DNA of 64,000 nt from Romboutsia weinsteinii (GCF_002250835.2 NZ_NOJY02000001.1:160264-224263), one strand, 5' to 3'; positions 19,460-27,127 are shown, counted from the stretch's first letter. Translations and numbers: made by a program. The notes: generated by a model from the letters alone, not told the origin.

Positions 19460-19595
19460 GTAATATCTATTAGATAGTTTTAAAGTAAATTACGGAAGAT
19501 ATTTAGTTAAAAACATGTATAAATTATATGTAGTTATGAAAATAATAATAAATAGGAAATAAAAAAATCAGATATGAACTATAAGGAGTGTTGAT

Positions 19596-20003
19596 ATGAG
19601 CGTAATAACTGATTTTTATCAATTCAAATATAGTAAAAGTTGTTACTATATAGACTTATTTATTAATAGAAATGCTCTTGTGAGTATAGAAGATGCTTTA
19701 GATGAAAGACTTAGCAATTTGCATCTTACCAAAGATTCAGAGTGTGCATATGTTAGGCTTTTAGAACTATTTCAAGATTCCAGAAAATTGAGTAATTCTA
19801 CCTATGTTGAGCTTAAACTCAATAAATGCTATTTAAATTATATAAAAAATCTATACTATCACTTTATGGATAGGAAAGAATATATACCGCTTAAAGCTTT
19901 AAATGATTATGCACAGTTATACTTAATGTCTGACTTAGAAAATGTTTATCGATTTAATATCTTAAATGAGGACATAAAAATAAGAGTATTATCTAACGTA
20001 TAA
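19596..20003 (+). CDS. Unknown 135-aa protein
   Basis: 135 aa, ATG with AAGGAGTGT upstream. It is rich in Tyr and Leu and predicted helical in its second half (YVRLLELFQDSRKL, YIKNLYYHFMDRKEY). No motif recognised, no signal peptide or membrane helix. It is separated from dut by a terminator and followed by a small acidic ORF. It belongs to the host chromosome just outside the inserted element. Confidence 0.55.
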   Translation: MSVITDFYQFKYSKSCYYIDLFINRNALVSIEDALDERLSNLHLTKDSECAYVRLLELFQDSRKLSNSTYVELKLNKCYLNYIKNLYYHFMDRKEYIPLKALNDYAQLYLMSDLENVYRFNILNEDIKIRVLSNV

Positions 20004-20131
20004 ATTAAAAACATGGTCAAAATATATTTACAATGAATGGAAATTATTTCTAGAAGATTGCATATAATAAGTTAAATATGAAAGATAGAGATAAAAAAAA
20101 TCATATTTAAAAAATTAAAGGAGATATAATT

Positions 20132-20215
20132 ATGGAAAATACTTTGGAATTACTATATTTTGACTATGAAGAAGATGTTGATTACGATTATTCACCTGAC
20201 TACGATATAGAATAA
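20132..20215 (+). CDS. 27-aa acidic microprotein
   Basis: A short frame beginning MENTLELLYFDYEEDVD and rich in Asp, Glu and Tyr (ends DYDIE). A strong AAAGGAGATATAATT lies before the ATG, which is the main reason to believe it is translated. No homology is recognised. It lies downstream of the cotJC terminator, antisense side. Confidence 0.4.
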   Translation: MENTLELLYFDYEEDVDYDYSPDYDIE

Positions 20216-20326
20216 ATGAAAGTGAGTATAGATATATAATCATGCAGTGAATATAAAATATTATTTATTGCAAAATAAAATAATAGGGAGATAAAATGTG
20301 TTAAGAAAAATAAAACTAAAATAGTA

Positions 20327-20362
20327 AAGCCCTTACAATATATATTGTAAGAGCTTTATTAT
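20327..20362 (-). terminator. Terminator of the cotJABC operon
   Basis: CTCTTACAATATA pairs with TATATTGTAAGGG (wobble included) between AAAGC and GCTTTA arms. On the minus strand it follows the cotJC stop by a few bases and is followed by TTTACTATTTTA. It may work in both directions. Confidence 0.75.
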
Positions 20363-20368
20363 TTTTGA

Positions 20369-20620
20369 TTAGAATAGTTTTTGACTTTCTTCAAAATCAT
20401 ATACATCCATTAAAGCTTCTCCAAATCTTTGATAATGTACTATTTCTCTTTCTCCTAAGAATTTTAATACGTCAATAATATCTACATCATCCGTTAAATT
20501 AACTAGTTGATAATAAGTTGCTAAAGCTTTTTGTTCAGCAGCCATATCTTCATGTAAATCAGTAACGGGGTTACCCATAACAGCTATAGTAGATGCACTA
20601 AAAGGAACACCACTAGCATC
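20369..20620 (-). pseudogene. cotJC: CotJC C-terminal half (split gene, downstream part)
   Basis: The frame reads DASGVPFSASTIAVMGNPV onward to the stop, about 83 codons. It matches the second half of the CotJC ferritin-like / manganese-catalase-like coat protein, including the DLHEDMAAEQKA and LGEREIVHYQRFGEAL helices that carry metal-ligand Glu and His residues. It has no ribosome site or start of its own; the upstream TTG codons belong to the inserted element. Joining at GATGC (minus strand) to the half at 53253-53573 restores a 190-codon gene in frame. Confidence 0.93.
20616..20620. other. attL core of the inserted element
   Basis: GCATC is shared with 53248-53252 and is the point where cotJC homology stops. 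To its right (20621-20647) lies one arm of the attP inverted repeat, which contains AATAAAACCATTATTA. Confidence 0.85.
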
Positions 20621-20640
20621 ACCCAACAATAAATAAAACC

Positions 20641-21166
20641 ATTATTAGGTAAAAACTTAATAGTGGTTATTTTTATTTTACCACGAAAGGGTGTTAGAAG
20701 GAAGTGTGTTTGACCAAGATAGCGAATCGAATGGCTCGACAGAGTACAGGTAATGCCGACTAAACACTTGGGTAAGGTTCTAAGATAGGACAAGTCCCAA
20801 CACCATATAAATATGTCTAGTACCATATTGAAGGGGTGAGAATGGCAACCACGAGCCATAAATAAAAAATAGGTGGGGTAGGAAGTCCAATTTGAGGACA
20901 ATATCATTTAAAATGTGGCTATGGGGTTGGATATAGCAGATATTAAATTATTAACATAGATATTGTGTGCTTGTACTAGTCCGTAACGTTGTATGGTCGT
21001 AACATACCTATCCTAACTGGGATAAAAACAGGAAAGTTACTCACAGCTGTTTGTGGGTAACTATGTCCAAATGGCTAAGCCTTCAAGGATAATCAGTTTA
21101 GGTTACTAGAAGTCAATAGGTTTCAATAAAATGTGAAAGTTGGACATAGTTGAGATACTTAATAAT
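20641..21166 (+). ncRNA. Candidate large structured RNA at the left end of the element
   Basis: About 525 nt without a credible ORF, visibly richer in G and C than its surroundings. Long-range pairings: 20641-20651 with 21156-21166 (11 bp closing stem, one G-U); 20690-20695 with 20799-20804; 20706-20711 with 20762-20767; 21062-21070 with 21140-21148 (9 bp perfect); local hairpin 21036-21045 with 21052-21061. Wobble pairs are G-U only if read on the plus strand, which sets the strand. Size and phage setting resemble ROOL/GOLLD-class ornate RNAs, but no consensus could be checked. Confidence 0.5.
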
Positions 21167-21202
21167 AAAATATATAGATAATATACAGATTGGAGATATA
21201 GG

Positions 21203-21445
21203 ATGAAAACTAAAAAGACAAGTATGAGTATGACAGGTACAAAAAATGTATTTGAAGAAAGAAAGAAGAAAGGTATTAAACCTATAAAGTGTGTATGTGA
21301 GAAATGTTTATACTACAATAGAAAAAGATGTAGATTTGGTAAAACAACGGTCAATAGAAATTACTGTATAAAGTTTACAAAAGTAGAAGGTTATAATGAT
21401 AATCCAATTAAAATATATAAAAAAAATAAGAAGAAAAATAAATAA
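21203..21445 (+). CDS. Small basic Cys-rich protein
   Basis: 80 aa, strongly basic at both ends. The middle has C-x-C-x2-C (CVCEKC), then C and C (RKRCRFG, NRNYCIKF), enough for one zinc site. A GGAGATATAGG stretch precedes the ATG. It follows the structured RNA by under 40 bases and could be an RNA- or DNA-binding partner, but that is only positional inference. Confidence 0.55.
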   Translation: MKTKKTSMSMTGTKNVFEERKKKGIKPIKCVCEKCLYYNRKRCRFGKTTVNRNYCIKFTKVEGYNDNPIKIYKKNKKKNK

Positions 21446-21503
21446 AAATAGAAAATACAATAAAGTTTGAAATAAGTAAATATTTATATTGAGAGGTGTA
21501 CTA

Positions 21504-21656
21504 ATGACAAAGCTTAAAATAGAAAATATGAAAGTTAATATTAGCTATGGGATAAATGAGGTTGATAAAGATAGGTTATGCGATATATTCATAGATATAA
21601 TAAAAGATTTGCAAAAAGAAGATTTAAAGAAAAATGAAAATAAAATATACAAATAA
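21504..21656 (+). CDS. 50-aa paralogue A; candidate directionality factor
   Basis: 50 aa, ATG with GAGAGGTG upstream. It aligns without gaps to the 55-aa ORF at 51599: KIE-MKV-IS-Y and VDKD are shared, and about 21 of the first 36 positions are identical. The two copies lie just inside opposite ends of the element, and each overlaps the next gene. A short beta-beta-helix fold is likely. Small charged proteins next to serine integrases often act as recombination directionality factors; that role here is inference. Confidence 0.55.
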   Translation: MTKLKIENMKVNISYGINEVDKDRLCDIFIDIIKDLQKEDLKKNENKIYK

Positions 21657-22116
21657 TAAGAATGATAATAGATTATACAGCATCTTTGTAGAGATATTTA
21701 AAATAGATTATAGAGAATATGAACCAGATGAAATAGATAAATTGATAATAAAAGATGTAGTAAAACTTATAGATAGAATAACAACAAGTGAGTGTAAAAA
21801 GATATTAGGAAAAGTAGGAATAAAGAATTATACTGATTTAAAAGAAAAAGAAGTTAAAACATTATTAAAAGAGCATTTACCAGAAGTAGAACCAGAAATT
21901 ATATTGTGGATATATAAAGAACATCAAGTTAGATTAGATATGTTTAAATATGAAGTATGTGAAGTATTAAATATAACACAATGGAGATTTGGAAAGATTA
22001 AACATAATTTAAAAATCTCTGGAAAACAAGTTGTAAATATTGCAGGTCATCCAAAGACAGTTAATAAATATGATAGAGCATATATATATGAACTTTTGCT
22101 ATATGAAACGATATAA
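21634..22116 (+). CDS. Unknown 160-aa protein
   Basis: 160 aa, overlapping the previous small gene by 23 bp. Helical and charged. The segment TSECKKILGKVGIKNYTDLKEKEVKTLLKE looks like a small helical domain, and VCEVLNITQWRFGKIKHNLKISGKQVVNIAG could be a helix-turn-helix with a basic tail. No confident family. Probably cotranscribed with the paralogue A gene. Confidence 0.5.
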   Translation: MKIKYTNNKNDNRLYSIFVEIFKIDYREYEPDEIDKLIIKDVVKLIDRITTSECKKILGKVGIKNYTDLKEKEVKTLLKEHLPEVEPEIILWIYKEHQVRLDMFKYEVCEVLNITQWRFGKIKHNLKISGKQVVNIAGHPKTVNKYDRAYIYELLLYETI

Positions 22117-22211
22117 TACACAGGTGAAATTTATGAAAATATTAGTGATTAGTACTTATTGAAATGTCATTAACTTTAATGTATACTTAAAACTATAAAG
22201 GAGCTGTACAT

Positions 22212-22385
22212 ATGACACAAGAAAGAAAAGAAGTTAGTAGAACAAGATTTAGTACAAGTGTTGATATAAAGCTATTAGAAACTTTAGATGAATTGTCAAA
22301 AACAACTAGAATAGCAAAGTCTAAATTGATAGATATAGCTTTAGAAATGTTATTTGAAAAGTATGAGGATGAATTAACAAAATAA
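22212..22385 (+). CDS. Ribbon-helix-helix (CopG-like) protein
   Basis: 57 aa. The pattern RTRFSTSVDIKLLETLDELSKTTRIAKSKLIDIALEMLFEKY is a classic ribbon-helix-helix: a short beta strand, helix, turn, helix. AAGGAGCTG lies upstream. It probably binds operator DNA as a dimer. It precedes the HsdR_N-like gene by 46 bp and may regulate it. Confidence 0.7.
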   Translation: MTQERKEVSRTRFSTSVDIKLLETLDELSKTTRIAKSKLIDIALEMLFEKYEDELTK

Positions 22386-22431
22386 TAATGGGTGTATTAT
22401 TAGCAATATACAATTTGGAGGGAATATAATA

Positions 22432-23538
22432 ATGGATTTCGTAGATAAAATTAAACAATTTTCAAAAAGAATAGAAATGATGAAAGATAGTTTAGCAACA
22501 GAAGAAGCAACTAAAACGGCTTTAATAATGCCATTCTTTAATTTATTAGATTATGATGTATTTAATCCAATAGAGTTTGTACCAGAATATACAGCAGATA
22601 TAGGGACTAAAAAGGGTGAAAAAGTAGACTATGCAATAATGAAAGATGGAAAGCCTGTAATATTAATTGAGGCGAAAGGTGTTAATGATGATTTAACAAA
22701 ACACGACGCACAATTATTTAGATACTTTACAGCAACAGATGCTAAGTTTGCTGTTTTAACAAATGGTATAGTTTATAAATTCTTTACAGATTTAGAAGAA
22801 ACTAATAAAATGGATGAAAAGCCATTCTTAGAAGTTAATTTATTAGATTTAAATGATACTAAAGTTACTGAATTAAAGAAATTTACAAAGGATAATTTTG
22901 ATATAGATACTATATTCAATACAGCATCTGAATTAAAATATACAAACCTTATAAAAGCTCAATTAACAGAACAATTAAATAATCCAAGTGATGAATTTGT
23001 GAGATTTATAATAGGTGATTTCTTTACAGGAGTAAAAACTTCAAATGTAGTAGAAAAGTTTAGACCGATAGTAAAAAAATCTATGCAACAATTTGTTAAT
23101 GATTTTATGAATGATAAGATAAAAAGTATATTAAATAATAATTCAGAAGAAGAAACTGTAGAAGTAAATAATATACAAGAAGAAACGGTTGTAGAAGAAG
23201 TTGCTGTAGATGTAAATGCAAATGAAGATAATAAGGTAGTAACAACAGAAGAAGAATTAGAAGGATTTAACATAGTTAGAAGTATATTATCAGAAGTGGT
23301 TAGTGCAGAAGAAATAAGCTATAAAGATGTTGAAAGATATTTTGGTATATTATATCAAAATAATACTAGAAAATGGGTATGTAGATTATACTTCAATTCA
23401 GCAAAAAAGAGTATAACTATAGCTGATGAAAACAAAAAAGAAGTTAGATATTATATAGAAAATATAAGTGATATATATAAATATAAGAATGAATTATTAA
23501 GTGCTATAGATAAGTATATAGAAACAGTAAATGCTTAA
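22432..23538 (+). CDS. HsdR N-terminal-domain-like (type I R subunit-like) protein, orphan
   Basis: 368 aa. Residues about 15-190 match the HSDR_N type: helix with TEEATKTALIMPFFNLLDYDV, then VDYAIMKDGKPVILIEAKG, the D...E-x-K core of PD-(D/E)xK nucleases. A Glu/Val-rich linker (about 230-275) is followed by a small C-terminal domain with an ISYKDVERYFGILYQN stretch. No helicase motor and no HsdM/HsdS are nearby, so it is not a complete restriction system. Family members are frequent in prophages; function unclear. GGAGGGAA upstream. Confidence 0.75.
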   Translation: MDFVDKIKQFSKRIEMMKDSLATEEATKTALIMPFFNLLDYDVFNPIEFVPEYTADIGTKKGEKVDYAIMKDGKPVILIEAKGVNDDLTKHDAQLFRYFTATDAKFAVLTNGIVYKFFTDLEETNKMDEKPFLEVNLLDLNDTKVTELKKFTKDNFDIDTIFNTASELKYTNLIKAQLTEQLNNPSDEFVRFIIGDFFTGVKTSNVVEKFRPIVKKSMQQFVNDFMNDKIKSILNNNSEEETVEVNNIQEETVVEEVAVDVNANEDNKVVTTEEELEGFNIVRSILSEVVSAEEISYKDVERYFGILYQNNTRKWVCRLYFNSAKKSITIADENKKEVRYYIENISDIYKYKNELLSAIDKYIETVNA

Positions 23539-23667
23539 TTTACTTGAAACATATAGAATAATATAGTAAAAAATGTTATTATATCATTGCGAATAAATTT
23601 GAATATAAAATTTATTAAATTGTTGTTTTGTTGTTCTTGAATGTGAACGGAAAATATAATCAGAGAA

Positions 23668-23698
23668 TAGAAGGTGAGTAATTGCCTTCTATTTTTTT
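23668..23698 (+). terminator. Terminator after the HsdR_N-like gene
   Basis: TAGAAGG pairs with CCTTCTA around an internal loop, followed by TTTTTTTAT. Confidence 0.75.
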
Positions 23699-23744
23699 AT
23701 GCAAAAATATTTTTATTATTTATTTTACATAAGGTCTAATTTTA

Positions 23745-23798
23745 GTAAATCATTAAGTATAAGGTTAAATAAGATAATCTTAAATATTAGGTAGCTAC
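23745..23798 (+). promoter_or_regulatory. Element-specific leader motif, copy 1
   Basis: The 25-nt segment 23745-23769 matches copy 2 (25842-25866) at 20 of 25 positions, sharing TATAAGGTTAAA. It is followed by the palindrome GTAGCTAC (23791-23798) and the ribosome site of the next gene. Three other copies precede other element genes. Confidence 0.5.
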
Positions 23799-23813
23799 AA
23801 TAGGAGAAAGAGA

Positions 23814-23960
23814 ATGATTAAAGATACATTAATAAGAGCTAGAGTTTCAAAAATAGAAAAAGAAAAGTATATGAAGTTAGCTAATAAAAAAGGTATATCA
23901 CTATCTGATTTAATAAGAGAAATACTAAATAAAGCATTGCTAGAAAGTAAAGGTAAATAA
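23814..23960 (+). CDS. Ribbon-helix-helix (Arc/MetJ-type) protein
   Basis: 48 aa. The sequence RARVSKIEKEKYMKLANKKGISLSDLIREILNKALL is a canonical ribbon-helix-helix DNA-binding domain. TAGGAGAAAGAG lies before the ATG. It is the first gene after the repeated leader motif and is followed after one base by the coiled-coil gene, so they form one unit. Confidence 0.65.
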   Translation: MIKDTLIRARVSKIEKEKYMKLANKKGISLSDLIREILNKALLESKGK

Positions 23961-23961
23961 A

Positions 23962-24252
23962 ATGAATAATAGACAAATATTAAGATATGCACTAGATGGT
24001 ATTTATAATCAAATAAAAAGACTTGAAAAAGAAGTTAGAATAGTAAATGGTACAATATATCAAATAGATAATGATTTAGTTGTAAAAGGTCGTTATAGAG
24101 GTTATACATATATTAGCTTAACTAAGACTAAGAAAGAGCTTACAGAAGGATTAAAAGAGCTTAAGAAAGAGTACAATGAATTAGTATATGATATTAAAGA
24201 AAAAAATATTTATATAGTTTATAGAGAATTAGAAGATATAGAGCAGGTGTAA
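23962..24252 (+). CDS. Coiled-coil small protein
   Basis: 96 aa. Two long charged helices (YNQIKRLEKEVRIVNGTIYQ and SLTKTKKELTEGLKELKKEYNELVYDIKEKN) suggest a coiled-coil hairpin. No catalytic motif. The stop is followed directly by a terminator hairpin. Unknown; an antirepressor or structural partner of the RHH protein before it is possible but unsupported. Confidence 0.55.
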   Translation: MNNRQILRYALDGIYNQIKRLEKEVRIVNGTIYQIDNDLVVKGRYRGYTYISLTKTKKELTEGLKELKKEYNELVYDIKEKNIYIVYRELEDIEQV

Positions 24253-24269
24253 AACTTGTTCTTTTTTTA
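24241..24269 (+). terminator. Terminator after the coiled-coil gene
   Basis: GAGCAGGT and ACTTGTTC form the stem, partly inside the end of the gene, followed by TTTTTTTAT. Confidence 0.75.
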
Positions 24270-24303
24270 TTGTAAAAAGATGTAATAAAATTAAAAATAG
24301 AAC

Positions 24304-24332
24304 TTGAAAATATCACGGTGGCGTGATATAAT
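24304..24332 (+). promoter_or_regulatory. Promoter with palindromic operator
   Basis: TTGAAA (24304-24309), a 17-bp spacer and TATAAT (24327-24332). The spacer contains the inverted repeat TATCAC...GTGATA (24311-24328), a likely repressor site overlapping the -10 box. Confidence 0.65.
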
Positions 24333-24357
24333 AAATATATAGAAAGGAGTTGAATAA

Positions 24358-24513
24358 ATGAGTAATAGAAAGAAACACAAAAAAAGAAAGCCCTCTAATA
24401 GTAGATTAAAATTGGCACTTTTAATCACTATAGGAGCTATCTTACATAACTTAATCAATCTACTTATCAAGATATTAGAAGTCATAGAGAAGTTAGTTGA
24501 AAAGTTACTTTAA
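24358..24513 (+). CDS. Small basic-hydrophobic peptide (type I toxin- or holin-like)
   Basis: 51 aa. The first 15 residues are strongly basic (MSNRKKHKKRKPSNSR), followed by a single hydrophobic helix (LKLALLITIGAILHNLINLLIKIL) and a short amphipathic end. AAAGGAGTT precedes the ATG, and a strong operator-bearing promoter lies just upstream. A membrane-active toxin or a holin-type pore is plausible; no antisense RNA could be shown. Confidence 0.5.
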   Translation: MSNRKKHKKRKPSNSRLKLALLITIGAILHNLINLLIKILEVIEKLVEKLL

Positions 24514-24573
24514 AACTAAATCCTAGAAGATATATTCTTCTAGGTGTGTTTCTTAATATTATATCATAAAACT

Positions 24574-24669
24574 ATGAATTATAAACAGATGTTAAGTAAA
24601 TCAATTAAAGTATTGATAATATTAATCATATTAAATCTAGTACTAGATATAGTGTTAAAGCTAATTTAA
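24574..24669 (+). CDS. 31-aa hydrophobic peptide
   Basis: MNYKQMLSKSIKV is followed by one uninterrupted hydrophobic helix (LIILIILNLVLDIVLKLI). No good ribosome site is visible. A membrane peptide if expressed. Weakly supported. Confidence 0.25.
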   Translation: MNYKQMLSKSIKVLIILIILNLVLDIVLKLI

Positions 24670-24683
24670 AGGTAGGTGATAGT

Positions 24684-24881
24684 ATGAAAAATCCATTTGA
24701 GGGATTATATAGTTTTGCAGATGCTACCAAACTATGGAATTTAAAAGATAGTACTTTAAGAAAAGCTGTTGCTACAGGAAAGCTTGTAGAAGGTGTAGAT
24801 TGTAAAAAATTTGGTGTAGCTTGGATAGTTACACAAGATGCAATGATTAGAGAATATGGAGAGATAAAAGAAAGTAATTAG
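24684..24881 (+). CDS. Small helix-turn-helix-like protein
   Basis: 65 aa. SFADATKLWNLKDSTLRKAVATGKLVEGVDCKKFGVAWIVTQDAM resembles an excisionase/MerR-type winged helix (read-the-helix then W-I-V-T wing). AGGTAGGTG precedes the ATG. Such small phage HTH proteins act as excisionases or antitoxin-type regulators; it is therefore a second, weaker candidate for controlling excision. Confidence 0.5.
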   Translation: MKNPFEGLYSFADATKLWNLKDSTLRKAVATGKLVEGVDCKKFGVAWIVTQDAMIREYGEIKESN

Positions 24882-24901
24882 ACAATAAAAAAGAACCATA
24901 C

Positions 24902-24955
24902 CCAATAGATTGGAATACAGTTCACTAGACAAGAAATAGTATACCATCTATTGGA
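24902..24955 (+). repeat. Inverted repeat upstream of a membrane-protein gene
   Basis: CCAATAGATTGG near 24902 pairs with CCATCTATTGG near 24944, giving a long stem with a 30-base loop. It has no T-run, so it is more likely an mRNA leader structure or operator than a terminator. Confidence 0.4.
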
Positions 24956-24982
24956 ATAAAAAACAATAGGAGGACATATAGA

Positions 24983-25216
24983 ATGACATACATAAAGGCG
25001 AAGTTAAAAAGGTTTAATAGAGAATTTAACAAGGAGGAAAAACAGGTGATAATACTTGGAAGTTTGGTAACTATATTAGCTACAGTTATGGGATTAGGTA
25101 TTTTATTAATGATAGCAAAAAAGATATTTGATTTGTATATAGACCTAACAGCACCACATTTTATAAAAGCAATGAATAATATAATTGGGTTCTTTTTTGA
25201 AGGCTGGACATTATAA
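24983..25216 (+). CDS. Small membrane protein
   Basis: 77 aa. A basic amphipathic N-terminus (KAKLKRFNREFNKEEK) is followed by one or two membrane helices (VIILGSLVTILATVMGLGILLMIA, then DLYIDL...IIGFFFEGW). ATAGGAGGACA precedes the ATG. No family recognised. It lies 3 bp before the next gene. Confidence 0.45.
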   Translation: MTYIKAKLKRFNREFNKEEKQVIILGSLVTILATVMGLGILLMIAKKIFDLYIDLTAPHFIKAMNNIIGFFFEGWTL

Positions 25217-25219
25217 TAA

Positions 25220-25651
25220 ATGGAGGAAAAGATGGAAAATACAATAAGAAAAATAAGAGAAGATATAGTGAATAGTTGGGAAGTTAATATAAATGATATT
25301 TGTGAAGATTATGATGATGTCATAGATTTAATTGGTGAATATCATATGGAAATAAGTGAATTATATAAAAATTATGATAGATATGTATGTTGTGTAGTAA
25401 ATCAAGAATATGAAGTGATGGATGAAGAACTTTTAATGAATATTCATAAAGAATATTCATCAAAAGTTAATAAAAAATATAATGTAGATGTTGATATTGA
25501 CTCAATAGCAATTGAAACATATTTTATAGCAATATTTGATGATGCTATGTATCAATTTATAAACAAAGACAATCAAATTAGTATAGAGCAAATAATGAAT
25601 GAAATTGATTTTTGGACAAAAGAATTAGATGATTATATGATTGAATATTAA
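25220..25651 (+). CDS. Unknown acidic 143-aa protein
   Basis: 143 aa, strongly acidic and helical, rich in Asp, Glu and Tyr (NDICEDYDDVIDLIGEYHM, YDVDVDIDSIAIETYF type). The annotated frame begins at ATG 25220; an ATG at 25232 follows the GGAGGAAAAG site and is an alternative start. No motif recognised. Acidic phage proteins sometimes mimic DNA, but nothing here shows that. Confidence 0.5.
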   Translation: MEEKMENTIRKIREDIVNSWEVNINDICEDYDDVIDLIGEYHMEISELYKNYDRYVCCVVNQEYEVMDEELLMNIHKEYSSKVNKKYNVDVDIDSIAIETYFIAIFDDAMYQFINKDNQISIEQIMNEIDFWTKELDDYMIEY

Positions 25652-25662
25652 TATTCAAAATA

Positions 25663-25690
25663 GAGCAGGTGTAAAAACCTGCTTTTTATA
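25663..25690 (+). terminator. Terminator
   Basis: AGCAGGT and ACCTGCT form a perfect stem with a 5-base loop, followed by TTTTATAA. Confidence 0.8.
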
Positions 25691-25841
25691 ATTTATAGAA
25701 TAAATAGATTAAATTATTTAAAAATCAAAGCATTTAAATCAATTTAGAGCCTTTAAAAATACATTCATAATACTAAATATCCTATTTAAATCTTTATAAA
25801 AAATAAAATATTAAATTATTTTTACATTCCATAATTTTTTT

Positions 25842-25900
25842 GCAAATAGTTACTTATAAGGTTAAAAGAACCTTAAAAAATTTAACTATAACGTGGCTAC
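25842..25900 (+). promoter_or_regulatory. Element-specific leader motif, copy 2
   Basis: 25842-25866 contains AATAGTTACTTATAAGG followed by TTAAA, and is nearly identical to copy 4 (51465-51488). GTGGCTAC follows at 25893-25900. The next gene starts at 25928. Confidence 0.5.
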
Positions 25901-25927
25901 AAAGCTACTAAATAACAAGGAGATTAT

Positions 25928-27031
25928 ATGAATATAAGATTAGAATTAAATGTACCATACACAGGAAAAGAATTTTTTGAAGGTGTAATAAATGAACAGC
26001 CAGCTAAAAGTCCAAATTCAAAGCAAAGACAAAAAAATCTAGCAAGTGAAATATGTAGTTATTATACAATAGGAAGAGGAAGAGGAATGAAATATATAAT
26101 AACAGAAATATATTCACAGCGAAAAATTGAATTAAATGGAAAATATGCTGAAAATATGAAAACTGTATTAATATATCTATTACAAAATAATAATAGAAAT
26201 ATTGTCGCACCAAAAAGCATTTTAATGACTAACTGTGGATTTGTAAATAATAAATATTTAGATGCTAAAAGATATAATAAAAAAACAGCAGAAGATAATC
26301 AAGTAATGTTATCGAGTACTGTATTGTTTTTAGAGAATGTAGATAATTTAATAGGGCAGGCTGTAAAAAGAAATATAATGTATTTAGTAGATGCAAGTTA
26401 CATAATATCAAGAATTAAAAAAAGATGTAGATTTACTATAAAAGAAACAAACTTAGATAAGAATGGAAATGTAATATATATAAATGGAAAACCAGATATT
26501 CAAACAAGAAATATGTATATGTTAATGAATGAAGAACAAGAAGAATTTACAAGTGGAGCTATAAGGTATGCATTGAATGAATGTGGATTTAATACTCAAA
26601 AAGATGTATATAAAGCAGGTAAAAAAGAAAAAGAAATATTTTATAATAAAGTATATGAAAATATACAAAATAGGCTTGTAAATGACTTTACAAAATCGGT
26701 AATTGAAAGCAATGATAATTGGATACACAATAATGATAAAATACCAGAAATAAAATTTGATTATTTTTATGAGGTATATGATATAAAGGCAAATGAATAT
26801 ATATATGATTTTAAAATAACTAAAGAAGAATTTACAAATGCTTTAAATAGTATAAATGAAATATCAAAACAATCAATTTTAGATAGTATAAATAATGAAA
26901 AAACATTACCTAAAAAAGAAAATGATATATTAAAATTAAATGAACGCTATAAAGAGGATAATACATTGACCAGATTTAATGAAGATGTAGAAATACTTGT
27001 TCATAGATTAATAGATATAAATTTAATTTAA
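25928..27031 (+). CDS. Unknown 367-aa element protein
   Basis: 367 aa, ATG with AAGGAGATT upstream, alone behind a copy of the repeated element leader and followed by a palindrome. Mostly helical, basic in the first 150 residues (SPNSKQRQKNLASEICSYYTIGRGRGMKYIITEIY). The first 85 residues could be a nucleic-acid binding region. No nuclease, polymerase or helicase motif was found. It lies at the left border of the structural cassette. No function assigned. Confidence 0.55.
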   Translation: MNIRLELNVPYTGKEFFEGVINEQPAKSPNSKQRQKNLASEICSYYTIGRGRGMKYIITEIYSQRKIELNGKYAENMKTVLIYLLQNNNRNIVAPKSILMTNCGFVNNKYLDAKRYNKKTAEDNQVMLSSTVLFLENVDNLIGQAVKRNIMYLVDASYIISRIKKRCRFTIKETNLDKNGNVIYINGKPDIQTRNMYMLMNEEQEEFTSGAIRYALNECGFNTQKDVYKAGKKEKEIFYNKVYENIQNRLVNDFTKSVIESNDNWIHNNDKIPEIKFDYFYEVYDIKANEYIYDFKITKEEFTNALNSINEISKQSILDSINNEKTLPKKENDILKLNERYKEDNTLTRFNEDVEILVHRLIDINLI

Positions 27032-27048
27032 AGAATAAATAAGTAATA

Positions 27049-27114
27049 TAATTAACATCCACTTTCTGATATATAGTAATAATAATATATATTTCAGTAA
27101 ATGGATGTTAATTA
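27049..27114. repeat. 66-bp palindrome, left border of the structural cassette
   Basis: Arms TAATTAACATCCA...TGGATGTTAATTA with an AT-rich centre. Its right arm (27088-27114, 27 nt) is a perfect inverted copy of 40232-40258. It could be a bidirectional terminator or a protein-binding site. Confidence 0.7.
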
Positions 27115-27127
27115 TTATATAAACATC

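Noticed and set aside
20584..20907. 107-aa minus-strand frame across the left junction
   Set aside because: It spans the attL site and the structured RNA; no ribosome site, and the RNA's pairing explains the sequence.
20641..21166. Group I or II intron or IStron
   Set aside because: No P/Q/R/S or domain V signatures and no transposase or reverse transcriptase gene were recognised nearby.
22432..23538. Complete type I restriction system
   Set aside because: Only the HsdR N-terminal-like part is present; the methyltransferase at 44.8 kb is 21 kb away and has its own operon.
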